This document shows, piece after piece, positions 36,981 to 45,492 of a stretch of DNA of 64,000 nucleotides. The position numbers and the translations under genes are program-made. The DNA is taken from the NCBI GenBank assembly GCA_965246925.1, contig OZ251994.1:3782001-3846000 (forward strand), written 5' to 3'. Origin of the DNA: JANPPS01 sp965246925. Lineage in GTDB: Bacteria > Pseudomonadota > Alphaproteobacteria > Acetobacterales > Acetobacteraceae. Each line of letters opens with the position of its first letter. The first letter of the stretch is position 1. Under the pieces are notes generated by a model, which searched no databases, had not been told where the DNA came from, and saw only the letters and a program-made list of their open reading frames with translations.

Positions 36981-37720
36981 TCCGCCAGCAGCCGGACCGC
37001 ATCGGCTGTGAAAGGGCCGCCACAGATGAGCATCGAGGGCGGTACCTCACGCCGGGCCAGGCGGGCCAGCGCTGGATGCCGCAGCATGTCGGTCGCCAGC
37101 GAAGGGAAGCGCGGGGCAGACGCGGTAACCAGCAGGTCGGGCGGGTGGGCCAGCACAACCTCGAGCCCGGCCTGCCCGCCCGGTGACGCGTTCTGCCAGC
37201 CCGCCGCGTGCAATACCGCGTCTCCCAGAGAAGCCGGGCCAGACGTCCAGCCGCGGGCACCCCACATCAGCGCGCGCCCCTCCCGCCCGTGCCGAGGCTC
37301 AAGCTTGGCCTGCATGGATTCTAGCAGCCTCTCACCCCGCTCAGGGACATCTAGAATCAGCGCCACGGACCTGACCTGGGCGGCGATGGCGTCGAAGTTC
37401 TGCGGCTGATCGAGGCGGACCACCAACATGCCGCGCCGCTCGAGCGCCGCCAGGGTCGCCTGCGCCCCAAACTGCCCGGCGAGCACCAGACCAGGCCGCA
37501 GCCGCAGCACTGCCTCAGCATCCGCCCGCACCTGCGGCAGCCGCGCCGCCTGTTCAGCCACGAAAGACAGCGCCGGGTCGCGCGACAGGGTCGAAAGAGC
37601 CGCCACCCGCTCGGGCGCCAGCAGCACGAGGAGCTGGTCCGAGCAAAGGTTCAGAGAAACGACCCCCTGTGCCCAGACCGGCGCGGCAAGCATAAAAAGA
37701 AAGAACGCCAGCCGGATCAC
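36977..37720 (-). CDS. btuF: Cobalamin-binding periplasmic protein (BtuF-like)
   Basis: The 247-residue protein has a signal peptide (IRLAFFLFMLAAPVWAQG) and a class III binding fold: VVSLNLCSDQLLVLLAPERVAALSTLSRDPALSF, then ALERRGMLVVRLDQPQNFDAIAAQVRSVALILDVPERGERLL. VSLNLCxDQLLxxLxP is typical of BtuF/FecB-like proteins in alphaproteobacteria. GTG at 37720 overlaps the CDF-transporter stop (GTGA) and places the signal peptide at the N-terminus; the frame to 37825 does not. Ligand identity is inferred from the operon. Confidence 0.8.
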   Translation of the reverse strand: MIRLAFFLFMLAAPVWAQGVVSLNLCSDQLLVLLAPERVAALSTLSRDPALSFVAEQAARLPQVRADAEAVLRLRPGLVLAGQFGAQATLAALERRGMLVVRLDQPQNFDAIAAQVRSVALILDVPERGERLLESMQAKLEPRHGREGRALMWGARGWTSGPASLGDAVLHAAGWQNASPGGQAGLEVVLAHPPDLLVTASAPRFPSLATDMLRHPALARLARREVPPSMLICGGPFTADAVRLLAE

Positions 37721-38664
37721 AGCACCAGCACGCCTTGATGCTTGGCCTTCATCTCTGGCTCGACATGAATGGTGACCACGAGGCCTTCCACCTCCTGCTT
37801 CAGCGCCTCCTCGATCCGGTCGCAAATCGCGTGCGCCTCCGCCACCCGCATGTCGCCGGGCACCACGAGGTGAAATTCGAGATAGGTCAGCCGCCCGGTG
37901 TGACGCGTGCGCAGATCGTGCGCCTCGATCGCGCCGTCGGCGTGCTGACCGACCAGGGCGCGGATGCGGTCCACGATGATTTCAGCCGGCGCTGCGTCCA
38001 TCAATCCCCCGACCGACTCGCGCAATACCATCACTCCGGACCAAAGCACGTGCGCCGCCACGCCCAGCGCCAACGCCGGGTCTAGCCAGCGCAGCCCGGT
38101 CTGCACCGCAAGCACGATGCCGGCGACGACCGCCACGGAACTTACGACGTCCGCCCGCAAATGCCGGGCGTCCGCAGTGAGCGCGGCCGAACGGTGCCGC
38201 TTTCCGGCGCGCAGCAGGACCGCCGCCCAAACCGCGTTCATCACCGTCGCGGCCGCATTCAGCGCCAACCCCGTCCAGGGCTGGTTGAGCGGTGGCGGGT
38301 CCTGCCACGTGAGCCAGGCATGAGCGACGATGCTGCCCGCAGCGGCAAGGATCAGCGCGCCCTCGATCACCGCCGCAAAGAACTCTGCCTTTTCATGGCC
38401 ATAGGTGTGGTTCGCGTCGGCGGGCTTGGCGGCCATGCGCAGCGCAACCAGGGCCACCACGCTGGCCGCTACGTTGACCACACTCTCCAGCGCGTCCGAA
38501 TACAGCGCGGCACTGCCGGTCAGCGCCCATGCACCCGTTTTCAGCCCTAGCACCGCCAAGCCAAATCCGATCGTACCTGCGGCGATGCGAGAAATATGGT
38601 CCACGGGTCCCCCCGGCGAACTTGTAACGGGGCGCCGCTCCCGTTCAACATGCAACTGGCTCAA
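37717..38664 (-). CDS. Cation diffusion facilitator metal exporter
   Basis: CDF proteins export divalent metals such as Zn, Co, Fe or Mn in exchange for protons. The 315-residue protein has six membrane helices; helix 2 holds YSDALESVVN and helix 5 holds HLRADVVSS, the usual metal-site positions, followed by a C-terminal cytoplasmic domain (HDLRTRHTGRLTYLEFHLVVPGDMRVAEAHAICDRIE). The frame opens with TTG at 38664; GTG at 38604, preceded by GGGGGGA, is an alternative. The stop overlaps btuF by 4 nt, so it appears to be part of the cobalamin operon. The metal is not known. Confidence 0.9.
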   Translation of the reverse strand: MSQLHVERERRPVTSSPGGPVDHISRIAAGTIGFGLAVLGLKTGAWALTGSAALYSDALESVVNVAASVVALVALRMAAKPADANHTYGHEKAEFFAAVIEGALILAAAGSIVAHAWLTWQDPPPLNQPWTGLALNAAATVMNAVWAAVLLRAGKRHRSAALTADARHLRADVVSSVAVVAGIVLAVQTGLRWLDPALALGVAAHVLWSGVMVLRESVGGLMDAAPAEIIVDRIRALVGQHADGAIEAHDLRTRHTGRLTYLEFHLVVPGDMRVAEAHAICDRIEEALKQEVEGLVVTIHVEPEMKAKHQGVLVL

Positions 38665-38686
38665 GATGAGACCGGGCCCGCTTATC

Positions 38687-39484
38687 TTATGTCCCCGTCC
38701 AGACCGGGGGGCGCTTGGTCAAGAAGGCCTCCATGCCCTCCCGGAAATCATGGCTCATATAGCACATGAGAACGAGGTCCTTGTCTGGATTCTCCCCAAC
38801 CGAACGCTCCTTGATCCGGCGCAGCGCCTCCTTCGTCGCCCGCAACGTCAGCGGCGCGTGTGACGCGACCAATTGGGCCAAGTCAGTCGCGCGCTTAGCC
38901 AGCGTTGCGGCATCCGGAAGCACTTCGCTCACCAAGCCGATGGACCGCGCCTCATCCGCTTCGACCAGTCGCGCGGTGAAGATCATGTCTTTGACCTTGG
39001 CGGGCCCGACCAGTGCCGCTAACCGAGCATAGTTCGACATGGAAAGGCAGTTGCCCAGCGTGCGCGCGACTGGAAACCCAAAACGCAAATTGGCGCTGCC
39101 GATGCGCAGATCGCAACACGCCGCCATGCCAGCTCCGCCGCCCGTGCATGCGCCGTTGATGGCGGCAATGGTCGGCACCCGCACGCGCTCTAGCGCGCCC
39201 AGCACCCGGTCGATCCGCGCCTCGTAGTCGAGGGCATCGTCCGGCGTGTTGAACGCCCGAAACTGCGAAATGTCCGTGCCGGATGCAAAAGCCTTGTCTC
39301 CAGCGCCCGTCAATACCAGCACGCGGATCTCTGGATCGGCGTCGATCTCGGCGCAGATTGCCGCGAGCCGCTCGTACATACCGAACAACATGGCGTTCCG
39401 GGCCTGAGGACGATTGAACGTCACGCGCGCGATGCCGCCCTCGACCGAGTATTGCAGGTCCTCGCCGGCTTGAATGGCAGACAC
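38687..39484 (-). CDS. Enoyl-CoA hydratase/isomerase family protein
   Basis: The 265-residue crotonase-fold protein has GIARVTFNRPQARNAM, the oxyanion-hole segments DKAFASGTDISQF and AAINGACTGGGAGMAACCDLRIG, and FGFPVARTLGNCLSM. The glutamate expected as general base in hydratases (GGGxELA) is not at its usual place (GGGAGMA), so it may be a different crotonase activity. GTG at 39484 follows directly after the CoA-transferase stop. It is probably co-transcribed with metH and the CoA transferase, although the chemical link is unclear. Confidence 0.88.
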   Translation of the reverse strand: MSAIQAGEDLQYSVEGGIARVTFNRPQARNAMLFGMYERLAAICAEIDADPEIRVLVLTGAGDKAFASGTDISQFRAFNTPDDALDYEARIDRVLGALERVRVPTIAAINGACTGGGAGMAACCDLRIGSANLRFGFPVARTLGNCLSMSNYARLAALVGPAKVKDMIFTARLVEADEARSIGLVSEVLPDAATLAKRATDLAQLVASHAPLTLRATKEALRRIKERSVGENPDKDLVLMCYMSHDFREGMEAFLTKRPPVWTGT

Positions 39485-40660
39485 CTAGATCACTCCCTCA
39501 TGCCGCGATGCCTCGATCTGCTGCGGGGTATGGCCGAGTTCGGTGAGGATCGCCGCCGTATGCTCGCCCTGGCCGGGCGTTGCGGTCCGGATCGCGGCGG
39601 GCGTCCGGCTCAGGGTGATCGGCTGTCCCACCAGGCCGATCTCACCGAGTTCGGGGTGCCGCACCCTCCGCGCCATCTGCAGATGCTCAACCTGCGGATC
39701 TGCAAAAACCTGGTCCATGCTGTAGATTGGCCCGCACGGCACCTCGGCATCGTTCAGCACCTGAACCCAATGAGCGCTGCTGTTTGTTAAAGTGACGGTC
39801 TCGATCGCCCTGTTCAAACCGGCACGGTTCTCCGAGCGAAGCTGACCGGTAGCGTAGGACGGGTCGCCAATCAGCGCATGCAGCCCAAGAGTGTCCGCCA
39901 ACCTCGCCCACATGATCTCGCCAGTCGCGGCAATGTTGATGTGGCCGTCGCCGGTCTTGAACACGCCAGTGGGGATGCTGGTGGGATGATTGTTGCCGGC
40001 CTGGCCAGGTACGTCCCCGTCCATCAGATACCGTGCCGCTTGGAAATCCATCATAGCGATCTGGGCCGCCAGCAAGCTCACCTGCACCCATTGCCCCTCA
40101 CCCGAAAACTCCCGCTCCAACAACGCCGCCATGATACCCTGCGCCGCGAACAGCCCGGCCGTAAGGTCCGCCACAGGTATGCCAACACGGACCGGGCCTT
40201 GACCCGGCAGCCCAGTGACGGACATCAGCCCACCCATGCCTTGCGCGATCTGATCGAAACCGGGCCGCATCCGGTAGGGGCCATCCTCACCGAAGCCAGA
40301 AATGCTGGCATAGACCAGCCGCGGATTCTCCGCCCGCATGGACTCGTAACCTATGCCGAGCCGGTCTTTCACGTCCGGACGAAAGTTCTCCACCAGCACA
40401 TCCGCGTCCCGCGCCAAGGCCATAAGCACCGCCCGCCCTTTCGACGACTTCAGATCAAGCGTAATCGACCGCTTGTTGCGGTGCAGATTCTGGAAGTCCG
40501 GACCCAGCCGTGGCCCGCCCATACCATTATCCGCTGCCCTTGGCGCCTCCACCTTGATGACCTCAGCGCCGAAATCGGCGAACTGCCGCACACAGGCCGG
40601 CCCGGCGCGCACCCGGGTGAGGTCGAGTATCTTGAAACGGGAGAGCGCGCCGCCATGCAT
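39485..40660 (-). CDS. CaiB/BaiF family CoA transferase (second copy)
   Basis: The 391-residue family III CoA transferase starts MHGGALSRFKILDLTRVRAGPACVRQFADFGAEVIKVE. The probable nucleophile Asp is in VGIPVADLTAGLFAAQGIMAAL. NLHRNKRSITLDLKSSKGRAVLMALARDADVLVENFRP is a family signature. ATG at 40660 lies 2 nt after the metH stop; the frame to 40738 overlaps metH and is rejected. Together with the adjacent crotonase it may handle one specific acyl-CoA. It is unlike the CoA transferase at 10809 beyond shared motifs. Confidence 0.9.
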   Translation of the reverse strand: MHGGALSRFKILDLTRVRAGPACVRQFADFGAEVIKVEAPRAADNGMGGPRLGPDFQNLHRNKRSITLDLKSSKGRAVLMALARDADVLVENFRPDVKDRLGIGYESMRAENPRLVYASISGFGEDGPYRMRPGFDQIAQGMGGLMSVTGLPGQGPVRVGIPVADLTAGLFAAQGIMAALLEREFSGEGQWVQVSLLAAQIAMMDFQAARYLMDGDVPGQAGNNHPTSIPTGVFKTGDGHINIAATGEIMWARLADTLGLHALIGDPSYATGQLRSENRAGLNRAIETVTLTNSSAHWVQVLNDAEVPCGPIYSMDQVFADPQVEHLQMARRVRHPELGEIGLVGQPITLSRTPAAIRTATPGQGEHTAAILTELGHTPQQIEASRHEGVI

Positions 40661-40662
40661 CG

Positions 40663-43600
40663 CTAGACCGAGAAGTACTTCGCATGCGGATTGAGCACGA
40701 CGATGGCACTCGTGGATTGCTCCGGATGCAGCTGCCACTCGTCAGACAGCGACACGCCGATCCGCTCCGCATCCAGCAATTTCAGCAACGGCTCCTGATC
40801 CTCGAGCTTCGGACACGCCGGGTACCCGAATGAGTAGCGCGAGCCCCGGTATGACTGCGACAGCATCTTTTCCATATCGCGGTCATCCTCCCCCGCAAAG
40901 CCTAGCTCAGCCCGGACGCGCTTATGCGTGTACTCCGCCATCGCCTCGGCAATCTCGACCGACAGGCCGTGCAGATACAAATAGTCCTGATAACGGTTAT
41001 CCTCGAACCAGACCCGCGCCGTGTCGGACGCTTTCTGCCCCACGGTCACGACCTGTAGCCCGATCACATCCCGCTCCGCATCATCGACATCGCGGAAAAA
41101 GTCGGCGATACACTCGCCATTGTCCTTCGGCTGCCGAGGCAAGTTGAACCGGCAGAGCTCAGTGGTTCCGTCCTGTTCGAAGACGATCAGATCATTCCCC
41201 TGCCCGGCCGCTTTCCAATACCCGTAGATCGCCTGGGGCCTCAGGATGTCGTCAGTTTCGCAAATACCCAGCATGCGCCGCATCACCGGGCGCAGCTCCT
41301 GCTTGGCCCAGCCCAGAAAATCGTCGAGCGACTTGCCCTGCTTCCGGAAGCCCCACTGGAATTGATACAGACTTCGCTCGTTCAAGAACGGCACCACAGC
41401 CTTGGTCGGCGCCTCGATCACGCGTGGGCCCCAGAATGGCGGCACCATGACCGGCACGTCCTGGGTCAGCCGGCGCCGGCGCGCCTGAACGGCCGCCACG
41501 TCCACCGGACGGAACGCCCGCTGATCCGCCTGCCCCAAGGTTCGCGTCGTGTTACGGGATCTGCCGGACCGCTTGGCCTGGATCGCCGCCAGATAATCGT
41601 CGAACCCGTTGCCGGTCACCTTGTCCATCAGGTGCAACCCGTCGAACGCATCCCGCGCATACGCGACCCGGCCCGATGCGTAGGCCCGCACGCAATCATC
41701 CTCGACATAGTTTCGCGTAAGCGCCGCCCCGCCCAGCATGACCGGTATCTCTAGGCCCTGCCGGGTCATCTCCTCGAGGTTCTCTCGCATCACCACCGTC
41801 GATTTGACCAATAGGCCGGACATGCCGATGGCATGCGCATGATGCTGCTTGGCAGCGGCAACCATGTCCGCGAGCGGCACTTTGATCCCAAGGTTGACCA
41901 CCCGGTAACCGTTGTTCGTTAAGATGATATCGACCAAGTTCTTGCCGATGTCGTGCACATCCCCCTTCACCGTCGCCAGCACGATCGTGCCTTTCTCCTG
42001 CCCTTCGATCCGCTCCATATGCGGCTCTAGATGCGCCACCGCCGCCTTCATCGTCTCGGCCGACTGTAGCACGAATGGCAGCTGCATCTTCCCGGCGCCG
42101 AACAGCTCACCCACAACCTTCATGCCGTCCAGCAAAACGTTGTTGATGATGTCGAGCGGCGCGTTCGTCAGCATCGCTTCGTCCAGCTCTTCGGCCAGTC
42201 CCTTGCGGTCCCCGTCCACGATCCGGTCCTTCAAACGCCCCTCGACAGTCTCGGCCCGCGTCTTCTTGACGGCATCGGCCGCCTTACGGTCGGCAAACAT
42301 CTCGAGCAGCCGCTGCAGCGGATCGTAACCCTCACGCCGCCGGTCGAATAGCAGGTCCTCCATGACCTGAACCTCGTCGGCGGCTATGAGGTGCAGCGGA
42401 CGGATCTTGCTCACGTGCACGATCGCCCCGGTCATGCCGGCCTTTACGGCATGGTCAAGGAAGACCGAGTTCAGCACAGCGCGGGCTGCCGGGTTCAGGC
42501 CGAAGCTGATGTTGCTGAGCCCCAGGATGATCTGCACCTCCGGAAAGGCGTCCCGGATCAGCTTTATGCCCTCTAGGGTCCATTGCCCAAGTTTCCGGTC
42601 ATCCTCATTGCCGGTCGCGACCGTGAACGTTAGCGGATCGATCAGCAGGTCCGATTGCGGCAGGCCATGCCTTAAACAAGCAAACTCGATCAGGCGGCGT
42701 GCCACTGCGAGCTTAGCCTCTGGTGTCTTGGCCATTCCCTCCTCATCGATGGTGAGAGCAATCACCGCCGCACCGAACTTCTTGGCCATCAACAGCCGGT
42801 CGCGCGCCGCGTCCTCGCCATCCTCGAAATTGATCGAATTGATGATAGGCTTGCCGCCATGCAGCTTCAGCGCGGCTTCCAGCACGATGCTTTCGGTACT
42901 ATCGATCACCAGGGGCGAGTTCACGCTAGAGGTGAACCGGGTGATGACTTCGTTCATCTCCCGGACCTCATCGCGGCCCACAAAGGCCGTGCAGATATCG
43001 AGACTGTTCGACCCCTCCGCAACCTGGTCCCGGCCCATCGCTACGCAGCCGTCCCAGTCCCCCGTTTCCTGTAGCTCACGCCACTTTTTGGAACCGTTGG
43101 CGTTGCAGCGCTCGCCGATTGAAAAGTAGCTGTTCTCCTGCCGAAGCGCGGTCTGCCCATACAGACTTGCGACCGAAGGAATCCACACGGGCTTGCGCAC
43201 CACCGGCGCGGGACGGAAACCGCCATGCCGGCGCAGCATTCCGTCCAGCGCAGCGATATGCGAAATGCTCGTGCCACAGCATCCGCCAATTAGGTTTAGC
43301 CCATCCTCGGCCACGAATCGTTCCACCCACACCGCCATCTGCTCCGCATCCAGCGGGTAGTGCGTCTTACCATCCACCAGCTCCGGCAAGCCGGCATTTG
43401 GCTGGATCGATAGCAGCCCAGGCCAATTCTGTGACAACCAGCGCACATGCTCCGCCATCTCCTGCGGCCCCGTCGCACAGTTGAGCCCCATAAGCGGCAC
43501 GTCCAACGCATGCACGACCGTAGCGGCAGCACCGATGTCTGGCCCAACCAGCAGCGTGCCCGTCGTCTCCACCGTCACTTGCACGAAGATCGGCGTGTCC

Positions 43601-44148
43601 GTTCCCGCCTCCGCCCGCGCCAGCTTGGCGCCGTTTACCGCCGCCTTGATCTGTAGCGTGTCCTGGCAAGTTTCGATCAAGATGGCGTCCACCCCGCCCG
43701 CGATCAGACCGCGCGACTGCGCCGCCAGCGCAGCCTCCAGCGGATCGTAAGCAATGTTCCCCAGCGATGGCAGCTTCGTGCCCGGCCCGATGCTGCCGAC
43801 CACCCAGCGGTGCCGCATATCGGCAAAACTCTCCGCCGCCTCCCGCGCCAACTCGGCCGCTACCTTGTTGATCTCATGCGTGCGCGCCTCGAGCCCAAAT
43901 TCCGCGAGCGTGAGGGGCGAACCGCCAAACGTGTTGGTCTCCACCATATCGGCGCCCGCCTCGAAATAACCGCGGTGGATTTCCCGCACGAGGTCCGGAC
44001 GGGATAGGTTGAGCACCTCCGTGCAGTTCTCCTGATTCCAGTAATCCTTCTCGATATCCAATGTCAGCGCCTGCACGCGGCTGCCCATCCCGCCGTCACA
44101 GAGCAGGACGTGGTCACGCAGGGCATCGAGGAGGTGCGGTCGGGTCAT
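40663..44148 (-). CDS. metH: Cobalamin-dependent methionine synthase
   Basis: MetH methylates homocysteine with methyl-tetrahydrofolate through methylcobalamin. The 1161 residues cover all four modules. The homocysteine domain has LCDGGMGSRVQ and the zinc cysteines in GLNCATGP and GGCCGTS. The pterin domain has GERCNANGSKK and PLVIDSTE. The B12 domain has GDVHDIGKNLVDIIL, with the cobalt-ligand histidine about residue 732. The C-terminal AdoMet activation domain has RGSRYSFGYPACPKLEDQ. Its start overlaps the stop of the ArsR-methyltransferase gene. It is the main B12 consumer in the window. Confidence 0.97.
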   Translation of the reverse strand: MTRPHLLDALRDHVLLCDGGMGSRVQALTLDIEKDYWNQENCTEVLNLSRPDLVREIHRGYFEAGADMVETNTFGGSPLTLAEFGLEARTHEINKVAAELAREAAESFADMRHRWVVGSIGPGTKLPSLGNIAYDPLEAALAAQSRGLIAGGVDAILIETCQDTLQIKAAVNGAKLARAEAGTDTPIFVQVTVETTGTLLVGPDIGAAATVVHALDVPLMGLNCATGPQEMAEHVRWLSQNWPGLLSIQPNAGLPELVDGKTHYPLDAEQMAVWVERFVAEDGLNLIGGCCGTSISHIAALDGMLRRHGGFRPAPVVRKPVWIPSVASLYGQTALRQENSYFSIGERCNANGSKKWRELQETGDWDGCVAMGRDQVAEGSNSLDICTAFVGRDEVREMNEVITRFTSSVNSPLVIDSTESIVLEAALKLHGGKPIINSINFEDGEDAARDRLLMAKKFGAAVIALTIDEEGMAKTPEAKLAVARRLIEFACLRHGLPQSDLLIDPLTFTVATGNEDDRKLGQWTLEGIKLIRDAFPEVQIILGLSNISFGLNPAARAVLNSVFLDHAVKAGMTGAIVHVSKIRPLHLIAADEVQVMEDLLFDRRREGYDPLQRLLEMFADRKAADAVKKTRAETVEGRLKDRIVDGDRKGLAEELDEAMLTNAPLDIINNVLLDGMKVVGELFGAGKMQLPFVLQSAETMKAAVAHLEPHMERIEGQEKGTIVLATVKGDVHDIGKNLVDIILTNNGYRVVNLGIKVPLADMVAAAKQHHAHAIGMSGLLVKSTVVMRENLEEMTRQGLEIPVMLGGAALTRNYVEDDCVRAYASGRVAYARDAFDGLHLMDKVTGNGFDDYLAAIQAKRSGRSRNTTRTLGQADQRAFRPVDVAAVQARRRRLTQDVPVMVPPFWGPRVIEAPTKAVVPFLNERSLYQFQWGFRKQGKSLDDFLGWAKQELRPVMRRMLGICETDDILRPQAIYGYWKAAGQGNDLIVFEQDGTTELCRFNLPRQPKDNGECIADFFRDVDDAERDVIGLQVVTVGQKASDTARVWFEDNRYQDYLYLHGLSVEIAEAMAEYTHKRVRAELGFAGEDDRDMEKMLSQSYRGSRYSFGYPACPKLEDQEPLLKLLDAERIGVSLSDEWQLHPEQSTSAIVVLNPHAKYFSV

Positions 44149-45107
44149 GGCTGGTCCTGTATAGCGTGTTCAGGTGAAGAAACCGTTAACGGTTGGACGG
44201 AAATTCGCGCAGACCAGAGCAGTACTTCGAACGTGCCCGGCACGATCCTCGGCGGGCCACCCACCAGCCCGGCGCGCGCCAGCACATCTCGCATCTGCGC
44301 ATCGGAAAATCCCGGCCAGCGATGCGCCAGCCGCTCGGTCTCTTCGGCACGGCCATGCGCGGCGAGGTCAACAACTATTAACAGTCCACCTGGTGCAAGG
44401 ACCCGCGCGGCCTCTGCCACAGCGGCCGCCGGGTCCTCGGCGTAGTGCAGCACCATCTGTAATATGGCAACGTCGAACGGACCGGACAGCGGCAGCCGAT
44501 ACATATCCGCTTGGCGGACCGCACAATGCGTCAGCCCCGATCTCGACAGCCGCGTGCGCGCCAAAGCCAGCATCGCGCGGCTGGCGTCCACCCCGAGCCC
44601 GGAAGCCATCCGCGGACCCAGCAGTTCCAGCAAGCCACCCGTCCCGGTGCCGATGTCAAGCACGCGCCCGAGCGGACCCTGTGGCAAAACCGCAAGCAAT
44701 GCACTCTCGACCGCCGCCGCCGGGAGAGCGAGCGCCCGCATCTCATCCCATTCCGCGCCAGCTTTGCGGAAACTTTCGGACGCAGCCCTTGCGCGCTCGG
44801 CCAGGACCCGCGCCGCGCCGCGCCGGTCGGCCAACAGCACCGGATCTGCCTCCGGAAGCCGGTTCAGGAGGTCATGCACCAAACCGGGCCCGGCAGGCAC
44901 TGTAAACCAGACATTCGCGCCCTCACGCACCCGTTCCAGCACGCCCGCATCGCAAAGCAGCTTGAGATGGCGAGACAGGCGCGGCTGGCTCTGCCCCAGG
45001 ATTTCTGTAAACTCCATCACGCAAAACGCGCCGCGGGCCGCGAGGGCCAGCAACCGAAGCCGCGTGGGCTCCGCACATGCCCGCAATGCGTTTAGAAAGG
45101 GTTCCAT
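44145..45107 (-). CDS. ArsR-family regulator fused to SAM-dependent methyltransferase domain
   Basis: The 320-residue protein has an ArsR winged helix at residues 1-100 (LRACAEPTRLRLLALAARGAFCVMEFTEILGQSQPRLSRHLKLLCDAGVLERVREGANVWFTV). A class I methyltransferase domain follows, with VLDIGTGTGGLLELLG and later DVAILQMVLHYAEDPAAAVAEAARVLAPGG. Proteins of this layout sit beside methionine-cycle genes in alphaproteobacteria and may sense SAM or SAH. The start lies 12 bp from a 22-bp palindrome, its likely operator. The gene leads an operon with metH and probably the cobalamin genes. Confidence 0.9.
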   Translation of the reverse strand: MEPFLNALRACAEPTRLRLLALAARGAFCVMEFTEILGQSQPRLSRHLKLLCDAGVLERVREGANVWFTVPAGPGLVHDLLNRLPEADPVLLADRRGAARVLAERARAASESFRKAGAEWDEMRALALPAAAVESALLAVLPQGPLGRVLDIGTGTGGLLELLGPRMASGLGVDASRAMLALARTRLSRSGLTHCAVRQADMYRLPLSGPFDVAILQMVLHYAEDPAAAVAEAARVLAPGGLLIVVDLAAHGRAEETERLAHRWPGFSDAQMRDVLARAGLVGGPPRIVPGTFEVLLWSARISVQPLTVSSPEHAIQDQP

Positions 45108-45119
45108 ATCGACATCAGT

Positions 45120-45141
45120 GACATAAGCTTATACTTATGTC
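45120..45141. promoter_or_regulatory. Palindromic operator candidate for the ArsR-type regulator
   Basis: GACATAAG at 45120-45127 is the exact reverse complement of CTTATGTC at 45134-45141, with a 6-bp centre (CTTATA). AT-rich 8-6-8 palindromes of this kind are typical of ArsR-family binding sites. It lies between the divergent starts at 45107 and 45145 and could control both directions. No direct evidence of binding exists. Confidence 0.7.
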
Positions 45142-45144
45142 CAC

Positions 45145-45492
45145 ATGCGGAGCAGCCTGGTGATGGATTTGCGCATCCCGTTACGCTTCACCACGCGCGC
45201 TGAAGCCAAGCTGGGCGATGCGCTCCTGATAGAAGGAGATGCGCCCCGGACGACGCTGCCGTGCCAGTCGTTCACCCTGCAGGAGACAGGTCATGCACTG
45301 GGCTGCCTATGTTGCGCGCCGCGCTCTGCTGCCGGGCTAGCGCTCGCAGCGCTGTTTACAGGCCGCGCGACGGCCCGCGTGGATTTCAAAACCGTGGCCG
45401 CGGTTGTATCGAGCGAGGCTGGCCGGCAGGCTATCTTGGACGCGCTACGCGACGATCCGGTCGCCTCGGCCCGGTTTCGTCTCGTATCCTAG
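45145..45492 (+). CDS. Small protein with a GCLCC motif
   Basis: The 115-residue protein contains LPCQSFTLQETGHALGCLCCAPRSAAGLALAALFTGRATARVDF, then VVSSEAGRQAILDALRDDPVASARFRLVS. The CxCC at residues 54-57 is the same pattern as the metal-binding loop of CobW/COG0523 GTPases, but the GTPase domain is absent. It may be a small metal-handling protein; I cannot assign a function. ATG at 45163 with GGAG upstream is an alternative start. It is divergent from the regulator-metH operon and shares its palindrome. The stop overlaps the convergent GNAT gene in a CTAG. Confidence 0.6.
   Translation: MRSSLVMDLRIPLRFTTRAEAKLGDALLIEGDAPRTTLPCQSFTLQETGHALGCLCCAPRSAAGLALAALFTGRATARVDFKTVAAVVSSEAGRQAILDALRDDPVASARFRLVS

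Noticed and set aside
36049..37260. Long N-terminal extension of the btuD frame (626-residue ORF)
   Set aside because: It is the out-of-frame shadow of btuC and btuF on the same strand; the GTG at 36048 with a 4-nt overlap is the natural start.
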